5,029 bases of DNA. Origin: Pseudonocardia sp. GTDB lineage: Bacteria > Actinomycetota > Actinomycetes > Mycobacteriales > Pseudonocardiaceae. Position numbers and translations under genes: made by a program. Under the pieces are notes generated by a model. The model did no database searches. It saw only the letters and a program-made list of their open reading frames with translations, and was not told where the DNA came from. Shown one piece after another: positions 1 to 5,029 of this stretch (the first letter of the stretch is position 1; every line of letters begins with the position of its first letter). Location of the stretch: assembly GCA_030147065.1 (NCBI GenBank), contig JASLAP010000393.1:1-5029 (forward strand), given 5' to 3'.

Positions 1-76
1 GCTGTGACTCGGGCCGAAGAGCTCGTCCCGGTCTGTCGTGCTGCCCGCCGTGGCGACGGGGAGAAAGTTACACAGG

Positions 77-98
77 CCGTTCCAGGACCGTTCCACGG
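77..98. repeat. Two tandem copies of an 11-bp unit downstream of tyrS
   Basis: On the plus strand CCGTTCCAGGA (77-87) is followed directly by CCGTTCCACGG (88-98), identical at 9 of 11 positions with the first eight the same. On the minus strand each copy carries TGGAACGG. A weak GGACC/GGTCC stem (85-89 with 101-105, 11-nt loop) overlaps it. The rest of 1-125 shows no supported gene. It could be an operator pair, part of the tyrS 3' end, or chance. Confidence 0.4.
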
Positions 99-125
99 GG
101 GGTCCCTTCCCGGCATCCGCGCTGG

Positions 126-1403
126 TCAGGAGGCGGAGACGCGCACCCCGGCCAGGTTCCGCTTGCCCCGGCGGACGACGAGCCAGCCCCCGGGCAGCAG
201 GTCGTCGGCGGCCGGCGTCCAGCTCTCGTCGACCACCTTCGCGTTGTTCACGTAGGCCCCGCCCTCGCCGACCGCGCGCCGGGCGGCGCTGCGGCTGTCG
301 CTCAGCCCGGTGGCCACGAGGAGGTCGACGATCGTCGGCTCCTCGCCCGGCGCGACGTCCGCCCGCGGCACCTCGCCGAGCGCCGCGTCGAGGGTGCCGG
401 CGTCCAGCTCGCGGAGCTCCCCGCGGCCGAACAGCGCGCCGCTCGCCGCCACGACCTGCTCGGTCTGGCGCCGGCCGTGCACCAGCGTCGTCAGCTCGTC
501 GGCCAGCGCGCGCTGCCCGGCGCGCAGGTGGGGCCGCTCGGCGACGTCGGCCTCGAGCGCCTCGATCTCCTCGCGCGGCAGGAAGGTGAACAGGCGCAGG
601 TACCGGCCCACGTCGGCGTCGGGCACGTTGACGAAGAACTGGTACCAGGCGTACGGGCTGGTCATGTCCGGGTCGAGCCAGATGTTGCCGCCGCCGGTGG
701 ACTTGCCGAACTTGCGGCCCTCCGAGTCGGTGACCAGCGGCGTGGTCAGCGCGTGCGCCGTGGCGCCCTCGACCCGCCGGATCAGCTCGACGCCCCCGAC
801 GATGTTGCCCCACTGGTCGGAGCCGCCGATCTGCAGCCGGCAGCCGTGCCGCCGGTACAGGTGCAGGTAGTCCTGGCTCTGCAGGAGCAGGTAGCTGAAC
901 TCGGTGAACGACATGCCGTCGGTCGCCAGGCGGCGCTTGACCGTCTCCCGGCGCAGCATGTCGTTGACCGGGAAGTGCTTGCCGACGTCGCGCAGGAACT
1001 CCAGCACGGACTGCCGGCCGGTCCAGTCGAGGTTGTCGGCCAGCAGCGCGCCGGTCGGTGAGTCGTCGAACTCGATGAACCGCTCCAGCTGGCGGCGCAG
1101 CCGGTCGGTCCACTCGGCGACGGTGTCGGTGTCGTGCAGCGTGCGCTCGCCGACCTCGCGCGGGTCGCCGATCATGCCGGTGGCCCCGCCGGCCAGCGCG
1201 ATCGGCCGGGCCCCGGCCTGCTGGAAGCGGCGCAGGCCGAGCAGCGGGAGCAGGTGGCCGGCGTGCAGGCTGGGCGCGGTCGGGTCGAACCCCGAGTAGA
1301 GCGTGAGCACCCCCGCGGCGAGGTCGCGCCGCAGCGCGTCCCGGTCGGTGCTCTGCGCGACCAGGCCGCGCCACTCCAGCTCGTCGAGGATGTCCGTGCC
1401 CAC
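126..1403 (-). CDS. tyrS: Tyrosyl-tRNA synthetase (tyrosine--tRNA ligase), TyrS type
   Basis: A 425-residue class I aminoacyl-tRNA synthetase that activates tyrosine with ATP and charges tRNA-Tyr in the cytoplasm as a homodimer. The Rossmann catalytic domain contains Tyr36 followed by GFDPTAPSLHAGH (38-50), where HAGH is the HIGH motif; the tyrosine pocket segment YLLLQSQD (171-178), whose Tyr171, Gln175 and Asp178 fit the family pattern; GGSDQWGN (193-200); and KFGKS (231-235), the KMSKS loop. After the helical anticodon-recognition region, residues from about 357 to 418 form an S4-like RNA-binding domain (SRSAARRAVGEGGAYVNN and a WLVVRRGKRN end). Length and architecture are normal for bacterial TyrS. 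The GTG at 1403 gives the expected start MGTDILDELEWRGL and has a GGGAG site. The gene begins 43 nt after the iron-binding lipoprotein gene with no clear promoter of its own seen in the gap, so it may share transcripts from upstream. Confidence 0.97.
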   Translation of the reverse strand: MGTDILDELEWRGLVAQSTDRDALRRDLAAGVLTLYSGFDPTAPSLHAGHLLPLLGLRRFQQAGARPIALAGGATGMIGDPREVGERTLHDTDTVAEWTDRLRRQLERFIEFDDSPTGALLADNLDWTGRQSVLEFLRDVGKHFPVNDMLRRETVKRRLATDGMSFTEFSYLLLQSQDYLHLYRRHGCRLQIGGSDQWGNIVGGVELIRRVEGATAHALTTPLVTDSEGRKFGKSTGGGNIWLDPDMTSPYAWYQFFVNVPDADVGRYLRLFTFLPREEIEALEADVAERPHLRAGQRALADELTTLVHGRRQTEQVVAASGALFGRGELRELDAGTLDAALGEVPRADVAPGEEPTIVDLLVATGLSDSRSAARRAVGEGGAYVNNAKVVDESWTPAADDLLPGGWLVVRRGKRNLAGVRVSAS

Positions 1404-1412
1404 CCGGTGATT

Positions 1413-1417
1413 CTCCC
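1413..1417 (-). promoter_or_regulatory. Ribosome binding site of tyrS
   Basis: GGGAG on the minus strand lies 9 nt before the GTG at 1403-1401. It supports this start over the in-frame GTG at 1421, which would place the site inside the coding region and add six residues with no match to the usual TyrS N-terminus. Confidence 0.65.
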
Positions 1418-1422
1418 GCACC

Positions 1423-1441
1423 CCGGCTGCCGGACCGCCGG
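1423..1441. other. Short GC-rich inverted repeat between the lipoprotein gene and tyrS
   Basis: CCGGC (1423-1427) and GCCGG (1437-1441) can pair across a 9-nt loop; an overlapping smaller hairpin, CCGG-CTG-CCGG at 1423-1433, competes with it. No T-run follows, so it is at best a weak terminator or pause site, and read-through into tyrS remains likely. In this base composition such a repeat may occur by chance. Confidence 0.25.
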
Positions 1442-1446
1442 TCGGG

Positions 1447-2469
1447 TCAGCCGCCGGCGGCCGCGGCGAGCTGGGCGGGCAGCTCGTCGAGCAGCGCGGG
1501 CAGGCTCAGCACGCTGCCGAACGACATCGCGGCGCCCTGCTCCTCGGTCAGCTCGACCAGCCGGTCCTCCTGGAAGACCCGCAGCAGCTCGTGCCCCGGC
1601 ACGTTCTCGATCGCCGCCTCCGGTGCCCCGCCGGTGACGTCCAGCCAGGCGACGACCTCGGCCTGGTCGAGGACGGGCAGCTGTTCGAGGCTGACCTCGG
1701 TGTAGAAGCTCTCCCCGGCCAGCTGGTCGATCTCCGGCGGGATCGTCATGCCCAGCGAGGTCAGGAACCGGCTGCGGGAGTCGCCCGAGCTGTAGGCGAA
1801 CCAGTTGGCGCCCCCGGTCGCCATCCCCGCGACCACCGCCCGCTTGCCCGCCAGCTGCGGGTTCGCCGCGCGTGCCTGCTCGAAGCGGCCCTCCACCTCG
1901 GTGACCAGCTCGCCGGCGCGCTCCTGGCGGCCGAGGGCCTGGCCGACCAGCTGCGTGGCGTCCTGCCAGGCCGTCTGGAACGCGATGTCGCCCCGGGGCT
2001 GGACGACGGTCGGGGCGATCCGGGAGAAGGTGTCGTACTGCGTCCGGTCGAGCCCCGCGGAGATCGCGATGATCAGGTCCGGGGCCAGCGCGGCGACGGT
2101 CTCCGGGTCGATCGTGACGCCCTGCAGCACCTGTGGCTGCTGACCCTGCAGCAGGTCCGACGCCCACGGCCAGGTGGCCGACGGCCGGTTCCCGGTGAAC
2201 TCGCGGATCGCCACCGGGACCACGCCGAGCGCGAGGATCGGGTCCTGGTCGATGTAGCCGAGCGAGACCACCCGCTGCGGCTCGCTGGGGATCTCGACGG
2301 CGCCGAACTCGTGCTCGACGCTGACCGGGAACGCGCCGCCACCCTCCGCACCGGCGTCGCCGGTCGCCGGTTCGGCCGGGCCACCACCCCCACCGCAGGC
2401 CGTCAGGAGCAGGGCACAGACTGCGACACAGGCGGTCAACCAGCCGGAACGACGTCGATTCGCGATCAC
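1447..2469 (-). CDS. Iron-siderophore type ABC transporter substrate-binding lipoprotein
   Basis: A 340-residue lipoprotein predicted to sit on the outer face of the cytoplasmic membrane and deliver a ferric siderophore, or possibly haem or another chelate, to an ABC importer. The N-terminus is a classical lipoprotein signal: positive residues (NRRR, 4-7), hydrophobic core (11-22), lipobox LTAC with Cys25 as the lipidated residue, then a Gly/Ala/Pro-rich linker to about 46. The mature part matches the FepB/FecB class (PF01497): EHEFGAVEIPSEPQRVVSLG (52-71), DPILALGVVPVAI (76-88) and LAPDLIIAI (128-136) in the first lobe; a long connecting helix at roughly 165-205; and a second lobe opening with KRAVVAG at 209-215. 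GTG at 2469 is the only start that keeps the signal peptide. The iron box and leaderless promoter just upstream support an iron role. No permease or ATPase gene lies in this window, so the partner transporter is unknown, and ligand identity cannot be read from sequence. Confidence 0.9.
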   Translation of the reverse strand: MIANRRRSGWLTACVAVCALLLTACGGGGGPAEPATGDAGAEGGGAFPVSVEHEFGAVEIPSEPQRVVSLGYIDQDPILALGVVPVAIREFTGNRPSATWPWASDLLQGQQPQVLQGVTIDPETVAALAPDLIIAISAGLDRTQYDTFSRIAPTVVQPRGDIAFQTAWQDATQLVGQALGRQERAGELVTEVEGRFEQARAANPQLAGKRAVVAGMATGGANWFAYSSGDSRSRFLTSLGMTIPPEIDQLAGESFYTEVSLEQLPVLDQAEVVAWLDVTGGAPEAAIENVPGHELLRVFQEDRLVELTEEQGAAMSFGSVLSLPALLDELPAQLAAAAGG

Positions 2470-2475
2470 CGCAGC

Positions 2476-2504
2476 AGGATAGGGCAGCCTAGCTTTAGTG
2501 CCTA
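2476..2504 (-). promoter_or_regulatory. Predicted promoter of the lipoprotein gene, apparently leaderless
   Basis: On the minus strand, a -35-like TAGGCA (2504-2499, 4 of 6 to TTGACA) is followed by a 17-bp spacer and a -10-like TATCCT (2481-2476, fits TAnnnT). Six bases later comes the GTG start at 2469, so the expected transcription start coincides with the start codon. No Shine-Dalgarno is visible before this GTG, which agrees with a leaderless mRNA, a common class in actinobacteria. The -35 overlaps the stop codon of mpg. Predicted by eye only. Confidence 0.55.
2479..2497 (-). promoter_or_regulatory. Candidate DtxR/IdeR iron box
   Basis: The minus strand reads TAAAGCTAGGCTGCCCTAT, matching 13 of 19 positions of the IdeR consensus TTAGGTTAGGCTAACCTAA, including the central TAGGCT and the CCTA arm. 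It covers most of the spacer and part of the -10 of the predicted promoter, where a bound repressor would block RNA polymerase. The gene it controls encodes an iron-siderophore type binding protein, the expected regulon class. Further half-site-like TTAG and CTAA words flank it up to 2505. Binding by an iron-loaded repressor is inferred. Confidence 0.6.
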
Positions 2505-3137
2505 AGCCGACCGGTCGCCCCGCGCGGTCACGCGACGCCGACCGGGCCGGAACGCGCTGACCGCGGGATGGTCGTCCAGCCAGAACCGCCACGGGGTGTC
2601 GTGCCCGGCGGCCACCCCCACGCGCGGTCCGGTGCGGACGGACGACGGATCGACCGGCGGCCCGGCCAGGACCCGCACCGGGGACGCGGCGTCGACGACG
2701 TCGAGGCCGTTCGCCGCCCGGTCGAGCCCCAGCAGCGTGGCCAGCCGGGCCGGGCCGCGGGCCAGGTCGGCGTCCCGCCGGGCGGTCGGCCGGCGGGCCC
2801 GGGCCACGGCGAGGTCGGAGGTGACCTCCCCGGCGCGCAGCAGGACGGCACCGGCCTCGCCGTCGTCCAGGCAGGAGATGTTCGCGCAGAAGTGCATGCC
2901 GTAGACGAAGTACACGTAGAGGTGCCCGGCCGGGCCGAACATCACCGCGTTGCGCGGCGTGCGGCCGCGGAAGCTGTGCGACGCCGGGTCGTCCGCGCCG
3001 CGGTAGGCCTCCACCTCCACCAGCCGCACGGCGACCTCGCCGTCCGGGGTGTCGGCCGCGACGGTGCACCCGAGCAGGCGCACCGCCGCGGCCACCACGT
3101 CGACGGCGAGTTCCTCGCGGTCGAGCAGCGGCTGCAC
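2502..3137 (-). CDS. mpg: Methylpurine-DNA glycosylase (3-methyladenine DNA glycosylase, AAG/MPG family)
   Basis: A 211-residue monofunctional base-excision repair enzyme that flips out and removes alkylated purines such as 3-methyladenine. The signature blocks are intact: VEVEAYRG at 40-47, with Glu43 and Tyr45 matching human AAG Glu125 and Tyr127; His54 in ASHSFRGRTPRN (human His136); LYVYFVYGMHFCANIS at 73-88, with Tyr79 as the intercalating tyrosine (human Tyr162) and Asn86 (human Asn169); and VLLRA at 98-102. Length is normal for bacterial members. The chosen start is the GTG at 3137, which gives MQPLLDREEL and keeps the family's N-terminal helix before LLGC. It lies 5 nt after the aminotransferase TGA and has no clear Shine-Dalgarno, so re-initiation after upstream termination is likely. 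A pair of GTG codons 13-14 codons downstream is an alternative but would cut the conserved helix. The TAG stop lies inside the promoter of the next gene. Expression probably follows the argH-aspT unit. Confidence 0.94.
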   Translation of the reverse strand: MQPLLDREELAVDVVAAAVRLLGCTVAADTPDGEVAVRLVEVEAYRGADDPASHSFRGRTPRNAVMFGPAGHLYVYFVYGMHFCANISCLDDGEAGAVLLRAGEVTSDLAVARARRPTARRDADLARGPARLATLLGLDRAANGLDVVDAASPVRVLAGPPVDPSSVRTGPRVGVAAGHDTPWRFWLDDHPAVSAFRPGRRRVTARGDRSA

Positions 3138-3142
3138 CGCGC

Positions 3143-4404
3143 TCAGCGCTCGGCGAGCGCCAGCTTCAGGCAGACCGCCACGCCTTCCATCGCCCGCTGC
3201 ACCTCGGCCAGCACGGGGAAGGTCGGGGCGAGCCGGATCGTGCGGTCCTCCGGGTCCTCGCCGTAGGGGTGGGTGGCGCCGGCCGGGGTCAGCGCGATCC
3301 CGGCCTCCTTGGCCAGCCGCACGACCTCGGTCGCGATCCCGTCCGGCACGGTCAGCGTGACGAAGTAGCCGCCGGCGGGCCTGGACCAGCTCACCCCGGG
3401 GGTGTCGGCGAAGTGGCGGCTCAGCACGTCCTCGACCGCGGCGAACTTCGGGCCGATGATCTCGCGGTGCTTCACCATGTGCGCGCGCACGCCGTCGGCG
3501 TCGCGCAGGAAGCGGGCGTGGCGCAGGTGGTTGGTCTTGTCCGGGCCGATGCTGCGCTTGCCGGCCACGGTGGTCCACCAGGAGAGGTTGGCCGGCGAGG
3601 CGCCCAGGAACGACACGCCCGCCCCGGCCAGGGTGATCTTCGAGGTGGACCCGAAGACGAACACCCGGTCGGCGTTCCCGGCCTCGCCGGCCAGCGCCAG
3701 CAGGTCGGCGATCTCGACCTCGCGGTCGGTGAGGTGGTGCACCGAGTAGGCGTTGTCCCACATGATCCGGAAGTCCGGGGCGGCGGCGGGCATGGTGGCC
3801 AGCCGGCGCACCGTCTCGTCGGAGTACACCGCGCCGTCGGGGTTGGAGTACTTCGGCACGCACCAGATGCCCTTGATCGCCGGGTCGCCGGCGACCAGCT
3901 CCTCGACCACGTCCATGTCCGGGCCGTCCGCGGTCATCGGCACCGCGACCAGCTCGATGCCGAGGGTCTCGCAGAGCGCGAAGTGCCGGTCGTAGCCGGG
4001 CACCGGGGCCAGGAAGACCACCCGCTCCTCGTCCGCCCAGCGGCGCTCGGCCCCGGGCATGACGGTGAGCAGCGCCTGGGCGACCGTCTCGTACATCAGC
4101 TCGAGGCTGGAGTTGCCCCAGGCGACCAGCTGGTCGACCGGGACCTGCAGCAGCGGGGCGAAGATCTCGCGCAGCTCCTTCAGGCCGTGCAGGCCGCCGT
4201 AGTTGCGGGTGTCGGTGCCGTCGGCGGCCTTGTGGTCGGTCAGCGGCGCGGTGAGCAGCTCCGCGGCCAGGTCGAGCTGGGCGGGCGACGGCTTGCCGCG
4301 GGTCAGGTCGAGGGAGATCCCCTCGGCCTGCAGGGCGGCGTAGGCCCGCCGGGCGTCTTCGAGCGCTGGGGCGTGGGCAGCGCGCGCCAGGTCGGCTGGC
4401 GAGG

Positions 4405-4408
<4 letters not shown>
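3143..4408 (-). CDS. aspT: PLP-dependent aspartate aminotransferase, PF12897 (AspT-like) group
   Basis: A 421-residue cytoplasmic fold-type I aminotransferase that most likely interconverts aspartate/2-oxoglutarate and oxaloacetate/glutamate. Visible landmarks: TRGKP at 36-40 near the substrate pocket; NYGG at 69-72; GNSS at 98-101, a probable phosphate-binding turn; PGYDRH at 137-142; NPDG at 189-192 (Asn for the cofactor O3'); DNAY at 218-221 (Asp for the pyridine nitrogen, Tyr for O3'); STSK at 254-257, with Lys257 as the Schiff-base lysine; and RLAP at 392-395, with Arg392 as the likely alpha-carboxylate anchor. The sequence resembles the actinobacterial PF12897 proteins (C. glutamicum AspT, M. 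tuberculosis Rv3722c) rather than classical AspC. The ATG at 4408 has an ideal GGAGG and overlaps the argH stop. The arginine context fits aspartate supply for ArgG. Substrate specificity is inferred from family resemblance; a broader or alanine-type activity cannot be excluded. Confidence 0.9.

Positions 4409-5029
<621 letters not shown>

Noticed and set aside
85..105. GGACC/GGTCC hairpin as a tyrS terminator
   Set aside because: Only a 5-bp stem with an 11-nt loop and no T-run; too weak to call an intrinsic terminator.
4..255. 83-residue plus-strand open frame entering tyrS from the left
   Set aside because: Most of it is antisense to the conserved S4-like end of TyrS, and no motif or ribosome site supports it.
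1404..1421. Earlier GTG start for tyrS at 1421, adding six residues
   Set aside because: The GGGAG ribosome site lies inside this extension and is correctly spaced for the GTG at 1403; the added residues do not resemble TyrS N-termini.
1172..2167. 331-residue minus-strand open frame spanning the end of the lipoprotein gene and the start of tyrS
   Set aside because: Out of frame with two recognisable genes; its Arg/Gly/Ala-rich repetitive composition is a GC-frame artefact.
1591..2505. 304-residue plus-strand open frame opposite the lipoprotein gene
   Set aside because: Antisense shadow rich in Arg, Asp and Gly with no motif; the opposite strand encodes a well-formed lipoprotein with signal peptide and PF01497 landmarks.
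2470..3069. Long upstream extension of the lipoprotein frame through mpg
   Set aside because: The extension is an Arg/Gly-rich shadow of mpg; the signal peptide begins right after the GTG at 2469, which must be near the true N-terminus.

Overview
The window is a compact, very GC-rich stretch (over 70 % by eye) with five genes, all on the minus strand and reading from high to low coordinates. Base composition, GTG starts, protein sequences and gene neighbourhood (arginine genes near a methylpurine glycosylase and a tyrosyl-tRNA synthetase, as in mycobacteria) point to a high-GC actinobacterium. The genus cannot be fixed by reading alone; a Geodermatophilaceae-like or related lineage is only a guess.

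Layout in transcription order: (1) the C-terminal part of argH, argininosuccinate lyase, cut by the window edge; (2) a PLP-dependent aspartate aminotransferase of the PF12897 type (corynebacterial AspT / mycobacterial Rv3722c group), whose ATG overlaps the argH stop as ATGA; (3) a methylpurine-DNA glycosylase of the AAG/MPG family, starting 5 nt after the aminotransferase stop; (4) a lipoprotein substrate-binding protein of the iron-siderophore ABC type; (5) tyrS, tyrosyl-tRNA synthetase. The last 125 nt after tyrS hold no gene I can support.

The first three genes look like one translationally coupled unit. ArgH and the aminotransferase fit together metabolically: ArgH releases fumarate, which can return through oxaloacetate to aspartate, the nitrogen donor consumed by ArgG one step earlier. 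The glycosylase appears to be a passenger in this unit.

The most interesting non-coding signal is the 32-nt gap between the glycosylase and the lipoprotein. It holds a 19-bp sequence matching 13 of 19 positions of the DtxR/IdeR iron box, lying over the spacer and -10 of a plausible promoter. The predicted transcription start falls on the GTG of the lipoprotein, so the mRNA may be leaderless. Since tyrS follows only 43 nt later without an obvious strong terminator, iron-controlled transcription may read into tyrS. No mobile element, CRISPR array, RNA gene or clearly novel system was found.
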